Source of the DNA: Piscicola geometra | Lineage: Eukaryota; Annelida; Clitellata; Hirudinida; Piscicolidae | Assembly (NCBI GenBank): GCA_943735955.1 | Contig: CALSEQ010000006.1 | Coordinates: forward strand, 1 to 64,000 | Length of the DNA stretch: 64,000 bases | Direction of reading: 5' to 3' | Shown here: positions 31,401 through 47,200 of the stretch, piece by piece | How the letters are laid out: each line of letters starts with the position of its first letter | Position numbering within the stretch: position 1 is the stretch's first letter | The notes under the pieces: generated by a model | What the model saw: the letters and a program-made list of their open reading frames with translations, nothing else | Databases searched by the model: none | Told to the model about the DNA's origin: nothing | Position numbers and translations under genes: made by a program

Positions 31401-33230
31401 TGCATATTTACCTATATTGCATATTTACATGTATTGCCTATTTACATATATTGCATATTTACATATATTGCATATTTACATATATTGCATATTTACATAT
31501 ATTGCTTATTTACATACATTGCATATTTACATATATTGCATATTTACATATATTGCATATTTACATATATTGCATATTTACATATATTGCATATTTACAT
31601 ATCTTGCATATTTACATATATTGCATCTTTACATATATTGCATATTTAAATTATATTGCATATTTACACATATTGCATATTTACATATACTGCATATTTA
31701 CATATAATGCATATTTACATATATTGCATATTTACATATATTGCCTATTTACATATATTGCATATTTACAAATGTTGCATATATACCTATATTGCATATT
31801 TTCATATATTGCATAATTACATATATTGCATATTTACATATATTGCATATTTACATATATTGCATATTTACATATATTGCATATTTACATATTATGCATT
31901 TATACATATATTGCATATTTACATATATTGCATCTTTACATATATTGCATATTTACATATATTGCATATTTACATATAATGCATATTTACATATATTGCA
32001 TATTTACATATATTGCATATTTACGTATATTGCATATTTACATGTATTGCATATTTACATATATTGCATATTTGCATATATTGCATATTTACATATATTG
32101 CATATTTACATATATTGCATATTTACATATATTGCATATTTACAAATTTTGCATATTTACATATATTGCATATTTACATATATTGCATATTCACATATAT
32201 TGCATATTTACATATATTGCATATTTACATATATTGCATATTTACATATATTGCATATTCACATATAATGCATATTTACATATATTGCATATTTACATAT
32301 ATTGCATATTTACATATATTGCATATTTACATATATTGCATATTTACATATATTGCTTATTTACATATATTGCATATTTACATATATTGCATATTCACAT
32401 ATATTGCATATTTACATATATTGCATATTTACATGTATTGCATATTTACATATATTGCTTATTTACATATATTGCATATTTACATATATTGCATATTCAC
32501 ATATATTGCATATTTACATATATTGCATATTTACATATCTTGCATATTTACATATATTGCATCTTTACATATATCGCATATTTAAATTATATTGCATATT
32601 TACACATATTGCATATTTACATATATTGCATATTTACATATATTGCATATTTACATATATTGCATATTTACATATATTGCCTATTTACATATATTGCATA
32701 TTTACATATGTTGCATATATACCTATATTGCATATTTTCCTATATTGCATAATTACATATATTACATATTTACATATATTGCATATTTACATATATTGCA
32801 TATTTACATATATTGCATATTTACATATATTGCATATTTACATATATTGCATATTTACATATATTGCATATTTACATATTATGCATTTATACATATATTG
32901 CATATTTACATATATTGCATCTTTACATATATTGCATATTTACATATATTGCATATTTACATATATTGCATATTTACATATATTGCATATTTACATATAT
33001 TGCATATTTACATATATTGCATACTTACATATATTGCATATTTACATATATTGCATATTTACATATATTGCATATTCACATATATTGCATATTTACATAT
33101 ATTGCATATTTAAATATATTGCATATTTACATATATTGCATGTTTTCATATATTGCATATTTACATATATTGCATTTTAACATATATTGCATATTTACAT
33201 ATATTGCATATTTACATATATTGCATATTT
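28440..33230 (+). repeat. 3,895-bp offset segmental duplication
   Basis: About 28.44-29.33 kb recurs at about 32.33-33.23 kb. CATGTATTGC at 28537 matches 32432, and the B cassettes at 28784 and 32679 match, all at 3,895 bp (229 monomers plus two). Further right the offset drops by 51 bp, a three-monomer difference. Shared private changes include ATATATCGC and TTTTCCTATATTGC. Confidence 0.8.
30350..30365 (+). repeat. 16-bp monomer CATATTTGCATGTTTG
   Basis: A shortened copy that combines the ATTTGCAT and ATGT changes. It has no identical partner in the window. Confidence 0.65.
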
Positions 33231-35793
33231 ACATATATTGCATATTTACATATATTGCCTATTTACATATATTGCATATTTACATATATTGCATATTTAC
33301 ATATATTGCATATTTACATATATTGCATATTTACATATATTGCATATTTACATTTATTGCATATATTCATATATTGCTTATTTACATATATTGCATATTT
33401 ACATATATTGCATATTTACATATATTGCATATTTACATATATTGCATATTTACATATATTGCATATTTACATATATTGCATATTTACATATATTGCTTAT
33501 TTACATACATTGCATATTTACATATATTGCATATTTACATATATTGCATATTTACATATATTGCATATTTACATATATTGCATATTTACATATCTTGCAT
33601 ATTTACATATATTGCATCTTTACATATATTGCATATTTAAATTATATTGCATATTTACACATATTGCATATTTACATATACTGCATATTTACATATATTG
33701 CATATTTACATATATTGCATATTTACATATATTGCATATTTACATATATTGCTTATTTACATACATTGCATATTTACATATATTGCATATTTACATATAT
33801 TGCATATTTACATATATTGCATATTTACATATATTGCATATTTACATATCTTGCATATTTACATATATTGCATCTTTACATATATTGCATATTTAAATTA
33901 TATTGCATATTTACATATACTGCATATTTACATATATTGCATATTTACATATATTGCATATTTACATATATTGCCTATTTACATATATTGCATATTTACA
34001 AATGTTGCATATATACCTATATTGCATATTTTCATATATTGCATAATTACATATATTGCATATTTACATATATTGCATATTTACATATATTGCATATTTA
34101 CATATATTGCATATTTACATATATTGCATATTTACATATATTGCATATTTACATTTATTGCATATTTACATATATTGCTTATTTACATATATTGCATATT
34201 TACATATATTGCATATTTACATATATTGCATATTTACATATATTGCATATTTACATATATTGCATATTTACATATATTGCATATTTACATATATTGCATA
34301 TTTACATATATTGCTTATTTACATACATTGCATATTTACATATATTGCATATTTACATATATTGCATATTTAAATATATTGCATATTTACATATATTGCA
34401 TATTTACATATCTTGCATATTTACATATATTGCATCTTTACATATATTGCATATTTAAATTATATTGCATATTTACACATATTGCATATTTACATATACT
34501 GCATATTTACATATATTGCATATTTACATATATTGCATATTTACATATATTGCCTATTTACATATATTGCATATTTACAAATGTTGCATATATACCTATA
34601 TTGCATATTTTCATATATTGCATAATTACATATATTGCATATTTACATATATTGCATATTTACATATATTGCATATTTACATATATTGCATATTTACATA
34701 TATTGCATATTTACATATTATGCATTTATACATATATTGCATATTTACATATATTGCATCTTTACATATATTGCATATTTACATATATTGCATATTTACA
34801 TATAATGCATATTTACATATATTGCATATTTACATATATTGCATATTTACGTATATTGCATATTTACATGTATTGCATATTTACATATATTGCATATTTG
34901 CATATATTGCATATTTACATATATTGCATATTTACATATATTGCATATTTACATATATTGCATATTTACATATTTTGCATATTTACATATATTGCATATT
35001 TACATATATTGCATATTCACATATATTGCATATTTACATATATTGCATATTTACATATATTGCATATTTACATATATTGCGTGTTTTCATATATTGCACA
35101 TTTACCTATATTGCATTTTAACATATATTGCATATTTACATATATTGCATATTTACATATATTGCATATTTACATATATTGCATATTTACATATATTGCT
35201 TATTTACATATATTGCATATTTACCTATATTGCATATTTACATGTATTGCCTATTTACATATATTGCATATTTACATATGTTGCATATATATCTATATTG
35301 CATATTTTCATATATTGCATAATTACATATATTGCATATTTACATATATTGCATATTTGCATATATTGCATATTTACATATATTGCATATTTACATATAT
35401 TGCATATTTACATATTATGCATTTATACATATATTGCATATTTACATATATTGCATCTTTACATATATTGCATATTTACATATATTGCATATTTACATAT
35501 AATGCATATTTACATATATTGCATATTTACATATATTGCATATTTACGTATATTGCATATTTACATGTATTGCATATTTACATATATTGCATATTTGCAT
35601 ATATTGCATATTTACATATATTGCATATTTACATATATTGCATATTTACATATATTGCATATTTACATATATTGCATATTTACATATATTGCATATTTAC
35701 ATATATTGCATATTTACATATTTTGCATATTCACATATATTGCATATTTACATATATTGCATATTTACATATATTGCATATTTACATATATTG

Positions 35794-35809
35794 CATGTTT
35801 CATATATTG
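35794..35809 (+). repeat. 16-bp monomer CATGTTTCATATATTG
   Basis: One T is missing from the usual CATGTTTTCATATATTG copy. The matching copy about 3,282 bp downstream, near 39,076, keeps the full length, so the deletion is younger than the duplication. Confidence 0.75.
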
Positions 35810-38800
35810 CATATTTACATATATTGCATTTTAACATATATTGCATATTTACATATATTGCATATTTACATACATTGCATATTTACATATATTGCATATT
35901 TACATATATTGCTTATTTACATATATTGCATATTTACATATATTGCATATTTACATATATTGCATATTTACATATATTGCCTATTTACATATATTGCATA
36001 TTTACATATATTGCATATTTACATATATTGCATATTTACATATATTGCATATTTACATATATTGCATATTTACATATATTGCATATTTACATATATTGCT
36101 TATTTACATATATTGCATATTTACATATATTGCATATTTACATATATTGCATATTTACATATATTGCATATTTTCATATATTGCATATTTACATATATTG
36201 CATATTTACATATATTGCATATTTACATATATTGCATATTTACATATATTGCATATTTACATATATTGCTTATTTACATACATTGCATATTTACATATAT
36301 TGCATATTTACATATATTGCATATTTACATATATTGCATATTTACATATATTGCATATTTACATATCTTGCATATTTACATATATTGCATCTTTACATAT
36401 ATTGCATATTTAAATTATATTGCATATTTACACATATTGCATATTTACATATACTGCATATTTACATATATTGCATATTTACATATATTGCATATTTACA
36501 TATATTGCCTATTTACATATATTGCATATTTACAAATGTTGCATATATACCTATATTGCATATTTTCATATATTGCATAATTACATATATTGCATATATA
36601 CATATATTGCATATTTACATATATTGCATATTTACATATATTGCATATTTACATATATTGCATATTTACATATTATCCATTTATACATATATTGCATATT
36701 TACATATATTGCATCTTTACATATATTGCATATTTACATATATTGCATATTTACATATAATGCATATTTACATATATTGCATATTTACATATATTGCATA
36801 TTTACGTATATTGCATATTTACATGTATTGCATATTTACATATATTGCATATTTGCATATATTGCATATTTACATATATTGCATATTTACATATATTGCA
36901 TATTTACATAGATTGCATATTTACAAATTTTGCATATTTACATATATTGCATATTTACATATATTGCATATTCACATATATTGCATATTTACATATATTG
37001 CATATTTACATATATTGCATATTTACATATATTGCGTGTTTTCATATATTGCATATTTACATATATTGCATGTTTTCATATATTGCATATTTACATATAT
37101 TGCATTTTAACATATATTGCATATTTACATATATTGCATATTTACATACATTGCATATTTACATATATTGCATATTTACATATATTGCTTATTTACATAT
37201 ATTGCATATTTACATATATTGCATATTTACATATATTGCATATTTACATATATTGCCTATTTACATATATTGCATATTTACATATATTGCATATTTACAT
37301 ATATTGCATATTTACATATATTGCATATTTACATATATTGCATATTTACATATATTGCATATTTACATATATTGCTTATTTACATATATTGCATATTTAC
37401 ATATATTGCATATTTACATATATTGCATATTTACATATATTGCATATTTACATATATTGCATATTTACATATATTGCATATTTACATATATTGCATATTT
37501 ACATATATTGCATATTTACATATATTGCATATTTACATATATTGCATATTTTCATATATTGCTTATTTACATACATTGCATATTTACATATATTGCATAT
37601 TTACATATATTGCATATTTACATATATTGCATATTTACATATATTGCATATTTACATATCTTGCATATTTACATATATTGCATCTTTACATATATTGCAT
37701 ATTTAAATTATATTGCATATTTACACATATTGCATATTTACATATACTGCATATTTACATATATTGCATATTTACATATATTGCATATTTACATATATTG
37801 CCTATTTACATATATTGCATATTTACAAATGTTGCATATATACCTATATTACATATTTTCATATATTGCATAATTACATATATTGCATATTTACATATAT
37901 TGCATATTTACATATATTGCATATTTACATATATTGCATATTTACATATATTGCATATTTACATATTATGCATTTATACATATATTGCATATTTACATAT
38001 ATTGCATCTTTACATATATTGCATATTTACATATATTGCATATTTACATATAATGCATATTTACATATATTGCATATTTACATCTATTGCATATTTACGT
38101 ATATTGCATATTTACATGTATTGCATATTTACATATATTGCATATTTGCATATATTGCATATTTACATATATTGCATATTTACATATATTGCATATTTAC
38201 ATATATTGCATATTTACATATATTGCATATTTACATATATTGCATATTTACATATATTGCATATTCACATATATTGCATATTTACATATATTGCATATTT
38301 ACATATATTGCATATTCACATATATTGCATATTTACATATATTGCATATTCACATATATTGCATATTTACATATATTGCATATTTACATATATTGCATAT
38401 TTACATATATTGCATATTTACATATATTGCGTGTTTTCATATATTGCATATTCACATATATTGCATATTTACATATATTGCATATTCACATATATTGCAT
38501 ATTTACATATATTGCATATTTACATATATTGCATATTCACATATATTGCATATTTACATATATTGCATATTTACATATATTGCATTTTAACATATATTGC
38601 ATATTTACATATATTGCATATTTACATATATTGCATATTTACATATATTGCATATTTACATATATTGCTTATTTACATATATTGCATATTTACATATATT
38701 GCATATTCACATATATTGCATATTTACATATATTGCATATTTACATATATTGCATTTTAACATATATTGCATATTTACATATATTGCATATTTACATATA

Positions 38801-38922
38801 TTGCATATTTACATATATTGCATATTTACATATATTGCTTATTTACATATATTGCATATATACCTATATTGCATATTTACATGTATTGCCTATTTACATA
38901 TATTGCATATTTACATATGTTG

Positions 38923-38938
38923 CATATTTACATATATT
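38923..38938 (+). repeat. 16-bp monomer followed by CAAATTTAC
   Basis: CATATTTACATATATT lacks its final G and is followed by a monomer beginning CAAATTTAC. It lies in the short unmatched stretch between the two 3,282-bp copies, so it may mark a recombination breakpoint. Confidence 0.65.
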
Positions 38939-41246
38939 CAAATTTACATATATTGCATATTTACATAAATTGCATATTTACATATATTGCATATTTACAT
39001 ATATTGCATATTCACATATATTGCATATTTACATATATTGCATATTTACATATATTGCATATTTACATATATTGCATGTTTTCATATATTGCATATTTAC
39101 ATATATTGCATTTTAACATATATTGCATATTTACATATATTGCATATTTACATACATTGCATATTTACATATATTGCATATTTACATATATTGCTTATTT
39201 ACATATATTGCATATTTACATATATTGCATATTTACATATATTGCATATTTACATATATTGCCTATTTACATATATTGCATATTTACATATATTGCATAT
39301 TTACATATATTGCATATTTACATATATTGCATATTTACATATATTGCATATTTACATATATTGCATATTTACATATATTGCTTATTTACATATATTGCAT
39401 ATTTACATATATTGCATATTTACATATATTGCATATTTACATATATTGCATATTTTCATATATTGCATATTTACATATATTGCATATTTACATATATTGC
39501 ATATTTACATATATTGCATATTTACATATATTGCATATTTACATATATTGCTTATTTACATACATTGCATATTTACATATATTGCATATTTACATATATT
39601 GCATATTTACATATATTGCATATTTACATATATTGCATATTTACATATCTTGCATATTTACATATATTGCATCTTTACATATATTGCATATTTAAATTAT
39701 ATTGCATATTTACACATATTGCATATTTACATATACTGCATATTTACATATATTGCATATTTACATATATTGCATATTTACATATATTGCCTATTTACAT
39801 ATATTGCATATTTACAAATGTTGCATATATACCTATATTGCATATTTTCATATATTGCATAATTACATATATTGCATATATACATATATTGCATATTTAC
39901 ATATATTGCATATTTACATATATTGCATATTTACATATATTGCATATTTACATATTATGCATTTATACATATATTGCATATTTACATATATTGCATCTTT
40001 ACATATATTGCATATTTACATATATTGCATATTTACATATAATGCATATTTACATATATTGCATATTTACATATATTGCATATTTACGTATATTGCATAT
40101 TTACATGTATTGCATATTTACATATATTGCATATTTGCATATATTGCATATTTACATATATTGCATATTTACATATATTGCATATTTACATAGATTGCAT
40201 ATTTACAAATTTTGCATATTTACATATATTGCATATTTACATATATTGCATATTCACATATATTGCATATTTACATATATTGCATATTTACATATATTGC
40301 ATATTTACATATATTGCGTGTTTTCATATATTGCATATTTACATATATTGCATGTTTTCATATATTGCATATTTACATATATTGCATTTTAACATATATT
40401 GCATATTTACATATATTGCATATTTACATACATTGCATATTTACATATATTGCATATTTACATATATTGCTTATTTACATATATTGCATATTTACATATA
40501 TTGCATATTTACATATATTGCATATTTACATATATTGCCTATTTACATATATTGCATATTTACATATATTGCATATTTACATATATTGCATATTTACATA
40601 TATTGCATATTTACATATATTGCATATTTACATATATTGCATATTTACATATATTGCTTATTTACATATATTGCATATTTACATAAATTGCATATTTACA
40701 TATATTGCATATTTACATATATTGCATATTTACATATATTGCATATTTACATATATTGCATATTTACATATATTGCATATTTACATATATTGCATATTTA
40801 CATATATTGCATATTTACATATATTGCATATTTTCATATATTGCTTATTTACATACATTGCATATTTACATATATTGCATATTTACATATATTGCATATT
40901 TACATATATTGCATATTTACATATATTGCATATTTACATATCTTGCATATTTACATATATTGCATCTTTACATATATTGCATATTTAAATTATATTGCAT
41001 ATTTACACATATTGCATATTTACATATACTGCATATTTACATATATTGCATATTTACATATATTGCATATTTACATATATTGCCTATTTACATATATTGC
41101 ATATTTACAAATGTTGCATATATACCTATATTACATATTTTCATATATTGCATAATTACATATATTGCATATTTACAAATATTGCATATTTACATATATT
41201 GCATATTTACATATATTGCATATTTACATATATTGCATATTTACAT

Positions 41247-42943
41247 ATTATGCATTTATACATATATTGCATATTTACATATATTGCATCTTTACATATA
41301 TTGCATATTTACATATATTGCATATTTACATATAATGCATATTTACATATATTGCATATTTACATCTATTGCATATTTACGTATATTGCATATTTACATG
41401 TATTGCATATTTACATATATTGCATATTTGCATATATTGCATATTTACATATATTGCATATTTACATATATTGCATATTTACATATATTGCATATTTACA
41501 TATTTTGCATATTTACATATATTGCATATTTACATATATTGCATATTCACATATATTGCATATTTACATATATTGCATATTTACATATATTGCATATTCA
41601 CATATATTGCATATTTACATATATTGCATATTCACATATATTGCATATTTACATATATTGCATATTTACATATATTGCATATTTACATATATTGCATATT
41701 TACATATATTGCGTGTTTTCATATATTGCATATTCACATATATTGCATATTTACATATATTGCATATTCACATATATTGCATATTTACATATATTGCATA
41801 TTTACATATATTGCATATTCACATATATTGCATATTTACATATATTGCATATTTACATATATTGCATTTTAACATATATTGCATATTTACATATATTGCA
41901 TATTTACATATATTGCATATTTACATATATTGCATATTTACATATATTGCTTATTTACATATATTGCATATTTACATATATTGCATATTCACATATATTG
42001 CATATTTACATATATTGCATATTTACATATATTGCATTTTAACATATATTGCATATTTACATATATTGCATATTTACATATATTGCATATTTACATATAT
42101 TGCATATTTACATATATTGCATATTTACATATATTGCATATTTACATATATTGCATATTTACATATTATGCATTTATACATATATTGCATATTTACATAT
42201 ATTGCATCTTTACATATATTGCATATTTACATATATTGCATATTTACATATAATGCATATTTACATATATTGCATATTTACATCTATTGCATATTTACGT
42301 ATATTGCATATTTACATGTATTGCATATTTACATATATTGCATATTTGCATATATTGCATATTTACATATATTGCATATTTACATATATTGCATATTTAC
42401 ATATATTGCATATTTACATATTTTGCATATTTACATATATTGCATATTTACATATATTGCATATTCACATATATTGCATATTTACATATATTGCATATTT
42501 ACATATATTGCATATTCACATATATTGCATATTTACATATATTGCATATTCACATATATTGCATATTTACATATATTGCATATTTACATATATTGCATAT
42601 TTACATATATTGCGTGTTTTCATATATTGCATATTCACATATATTGCATATTTACATATATTGCATATTCACATATATTGCATATTTACATATATTGCAT
42701 ATTTACATATATTGCATATTCACATATATTGCATATTTACATATATTGCATATTTACATATATTGCATTTTAACATATATTGCATATTTACATATATTGC
42801 ATATTTACATATATTGCATATTTACATATATTGCATATTTACATATATTGCTTATTTACATATATTGCATATTTACATATATTGCATATTCACATATATT
42901 GCATATTTACATATATTGCATATTTACATATATTGCATTTTAA
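41247..42943 (+). repeat. 918-bp (54-monomer) duplication, first site
   Basis: ATTATGCATTTATAC at 41247 recurs at 42165, and the TACGTA cassette near 41387 recurs near 42,300. The offset is exactly 918 bp, 54 monomers. Confidence 0.8.
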
Positions 42944-45359
42944 CATATATTGCATATTTACATATATTGCATATTTACATATATTGCATATTTACATATA
43001 TTGCATATTTACATATATTGCTTATTTACATATATTGCATATTTACCTATATTGCATATTTACATGTATTGCCTATTTACATATATTGCATATTTACATA
43101 TGTTGCATATATATCTATATTGCATATTTTCATATATTGCATAATTACATATATTGCATATTTACATATATTGCATATTTGCATATATTGCATATTTACA
43201 TATATTGCATATTTACATATATTGCATATTTACATATTATGCATTTATACATATATTGCATATTTACATATATTGCATCTTTACATATATTGCATATTTA
43301 CATATATTGCATATTTACATATAATGCATATTTACATATATTGCATATTTACATATATTGCATATTTACGTATATTGCATATTTACATGTATTGCATATT
43401 TACATATATTGCATATTTGCATATATTGCATATTTACATATATTGCATATTTACATATATTGCATATTTACATATATTGCATATTTACATATTTTGCATA
43501 TTTACATATATTGCATATTTACATATATTGCATATTTACATATATTGCATATTCACATATATTGCATATTTACATATATTGCATATTTACATATATTGCA
43601 TATTTACATATATTGCATGTTTTCATATATTGCATATTTACATATATTGCATTTTAACATATATTGCATATTTACATATATTGCATATTTACATACATTG
43701 CATATTTACATATACTGCATATTTACATATATTGCTTATTTACATATATTGCATATTTACATATATTGCATATTTACATATATTGCATATTTACATATAT
43801 TGCATATTTACATATATTGCATATTTACATATATTGCATATTTACATATATTGCATATTTACATATATTGCTTATTTACATATATTGCATATTTACATAT
43901 ATTGCATATTTACATATATTGCATATTTACATATATTGCATATTTACATATATTGCATATTTACATATATTGCATATTTACATATATTGCATATTTACAT
44001 ATATTGCATATTTACATATATTGCATATTTACATATATTGCATATTTACATATATTGCTTATTTACATATATTGCATATTTACATATATTGCATATTTAC
44101 ATATATTGCATATTTACATATATTGCATATTTACATATATTGCATATTTACATATATTGCATATTTACATATATTGCATAATTACATATATTGCATATTT
44201 ACATATATTGCATATTTACATATATTGCATATTTACATATATTGCATATTTACATATATTGCATATTTACATATATTGCATATTTACATATATTGCTTAT
44301 TTACTTATATTGCATATTTACATATATTGCATATTTACATATATTGCATATTTACATATATTGCATATTTACATATATTGCATATTTACATTTATTGCAT
44401 ATTTACATATATTGCATATTTACATATATTGCATATTTACATGTATTGCATATTTACATATATTGCATATTTGCATATATTGCATATTTACATATATCGC
44501 ATATTCACATATATTGCATATTTACATATATTGCATATTTACGTATATTGCATATTTACATGTATTGCATATTTACATATATTGCATATTTGCATATATT
44601 GCATATTTACATATATTGCATATTTACATATATTGCATATTTACATATATTGCATATTTACATATTATGCATTTATACATATATTGCATATTTACATATA
44701 TTGCATCTTTACATATATTGCATATTTACATATATTGCATATTTACATATAATGCATATTTACATATATTGCATATTTACATATATTGCATATTTACGTA
44801 TATTGCATAGTTACATGTATTGCATATTTACATATATTGCATATTTGCATATATTGCATATTTACATATATTGCATATTTACATATATTGCATATTTACA
44901 TATATTGCATATTTACATATTTTGCATATTTACATATATTGCATATTTACATATATTGCATATTCACATATATTGCATATTTACATATATTGCATATTTA
45001 CATATATTGCATATTTACATATATTGCATGTTTTCATATATTGCACATTTACATATATTGCATTTTAACATAAATTGCATATTTACATATATTGCATATT
45101 TACATATATTGCATATTTACATATATTGCATATTTACATATATTGCTTATTTACATATATTGCATATTTACATATATTGCATATTTACATATATTGCCTA
45201 TTTACATATATTGCATATTTACATATGTTGCATATATACCTATATTGCATATTTTCATATATTGCATAATTACATATATTGCATATTTACATATATTGCA
45301 TATTTACATATATTGCATATTTACATATATTGCATATTTACATATATTGCATATTTACA

Positions 45360-47200
45360 TATTATGCATTTATACATATATTGCATATTTACATATATTG
45401 CATCTTTACATATATTGCATATTTACATATTTTGCATATTTACATATAATGCATATTTACATATATTGCATATTTACATATATTGCATATTTACGTATAT
45501 TGCATTTTTACATGTATTGCATATTTACATATATTGCATATTTGCATATATTGCATATTTACATATATTGCATATTTACATATATTGCATATTTACATAT
45601 ATTGCATATTTACATATATTGCATATTTACATATATTGCATATTTACATATATTGCATATTTACATATATTGCATATTTACATATATTGCATATTCACAT
45701 ATATTGCATATTTACATATATTGCATATTTACATATATTGCATATTTACATATATTGCATGTTTTCATATATTGCATATTTACATATATTGCATTTTAAC
45801 ATATATTGCATATTTACATATATTGCATATTTACATACATTGCATATTTACATATATTGCATATTTACATATATTGCTTGTTTACATATATTGCATATTT
45901 ACATATATTGCATATTTACATATATTGCATATTTACATATATTGCATATTTACATATATTGCATATTTACATATATTGCATATTCACATATATTGCTTAT
46001 TTACATATATTGCATATTTACATATATTGCATATTTACATATATTGCATATTTACATATATTGCATATTTACATATATTGCATATTTACATATATTGCAT
46101 ATTTACATATATTGCATATTTACATATATTGCATATTTACATATATTGCATATTTACATATATTGCATATTTACATATATTGCATATTTACATATATTGC
46201 ATATTTACATATATTGCATATTTACATATATTGCATATTTACATATATTGCATATTTACATATATTGCATATTTACATATTATGCATTTATACATATATT
46301 GCATATTTACATATATTGCATCTTTACATATATTGCATATTTACATATTTTGCATATTTACATATAATGCATATTTACATATATTGCATATTTACATATA
46401 TTGCATATTTACGTATATTGCATTTTTACATGTATTGCATATTTACATATATTGCATATTTGCATATATTGCATATTTACATATATTGCATATTTACATA
46501 TATTGCATATTTACATATATTGCATATTTACATATATTGCATATTTACATATATTGCATATTTACATATATTGCATATTTACATATATTGCATATTTACA
46601 TATATTGCATATTCACATATATTGCATATTTACATATATTGCATATTTACATATATTGCATATTTACATATATTGCATGTTTTCATATATTGCATATTTA
46701 CATATATTGCATTTTAACATATATTGCATATTTACATATATTGCATATTTACATACATTGCATATTTACATATATTGCATATTTACATATATTGCTTGTT
46801 TACATATATTGCATATTTACATATATTGCATATTTACATATATTGCATATTTACATATATTGCATATTTACATATATTGCATATTTACATATATTGCATA
46901 TTCACATATATTGCTTATTTACATATATTGCATATTTACATATATTGCATATTTACATATATTGCATATTTACATATATTGCATATTTACATATATTGCA
47001 TATTTACATATATTGCATATTTACATATATTGCATATTTACATATATTGCATATTTACATATATTGCATATTTACATATATTGCATATTTACATATATTG
47101 CATATTTACATATATTGCATATTTACATATATTGCATATTTACATATATTGCATATTTACATATATTGCATATTTACATATATTGCATATTTACATATAT
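45360..47200 (+). repeat. 918-bp (54-monomer) duplication, second site
   Basis: ATTATGCATTTATAC at 45361 recurs at 46279, GCTTGTTTAC at 45876 recurs at 46794, and the TACGTA cassette near 45,492 recurs near 46,410, all at 918 bp. The GCTTGTTTAC monomer recurs once more at 48171, 1,377 bp further (81 monomers), within a run that is otherwise almost all consensus. Confidence 0.85.

Larger units (their letters stand above)
3312..40997 (+). repeat. 18-bp variant monomer linked to an ACACATATTG monomer, about 35-40 copies
   Basis: An 18-bp copy, CATATTTAAATTATATTG, is almost always followed by a 17-bp copy with TTTACACATATTG. Examples of the 18-mer are 3312-3329, 3942-3959, 5065-5082, 6119-6136, 9403-9420, 10305-10322, 13317-13334, 16158-16175, 17502-17519, 20955-20972, 22861-22878, 24462-24479, 25432-25449, 29788-29805, 31641-31658, 33632-33649, 36405-36422, 37698-37715, 39687-39704 and 40980-40997. 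A few lack the ACACA partner (7666, 9317, 33889) or have a base change (CTATTG at 7752, TACATTG near 26,140). Each copy shifts the 17-bp register by one and so ends or switches the spurious reading frames. None was seen after about 41.0 kb. Confidence 0.85.
35770..42110 (+). repeat. 3,282-bp higher-order repeat, two tandem copies
   Basis: About 35.77-38.83 kb recurs at about 39.05-42.11 kb with a constant offset of 3,282 bp (193 monomers plus one). The 18-mers at 36405 and 37698 match 39687 and 40980, and the B cassettes at 36507 and 37800 match 39789 and 41082. The copies are nearly adjacent, with about 250 bp of the period not shared at the end of copy 1. Small differences remain, such as CATAAATTGC near 40,681 and the 16-bp copy at 35,794. 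Confidence 0.88.
26657..45290 (+). repeat. B-type cassette (GCCTATTTAC / ATGTTGC / ATATACCT / TTTTCAT / ATAATTAC), dispersed copies
   Basis: This is homologous to the A-type cassette but has CCTATTT in place of CCTTTTT and ATACCT in place of ATACAT, and it ends with a CATAATTAC monomer. The G of GCC is at 26657, 27865, 28784, 29890, 30518, 31743, 32679, 33973, 34552, 35249, 36507, 37800, 38888 (partial), 39789, 41082, 43071 and 45196. Sub-variants carry ACAAATGTTGC (29890, 31743, 33973, 34552, 36507, 37800, 39789, 41082) or ATATATCTATATTG (30518, 35249, 43071). These nested sub-variants give a relative order of duplication events. Confidence 0.8.
25226..46720 (+). repeat. Domain B of the 17-bp array
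   Basis: Defined by the B-type cassette (CCTATTTAC with ATATACCT and ATAATTAC), TATTATGCATTTATAC monomers, ATTGCTTATTT monomers and CATCTTTACAT monomers. The 18-bp monomer persists only to about 41.0 kb. The last B cassette is at 45,196 and the last CATGTTTTCAT monomer is near 46,678. Between about 43.7 and 44.4 kb most copies match the consensus. Confidence 0.7.
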
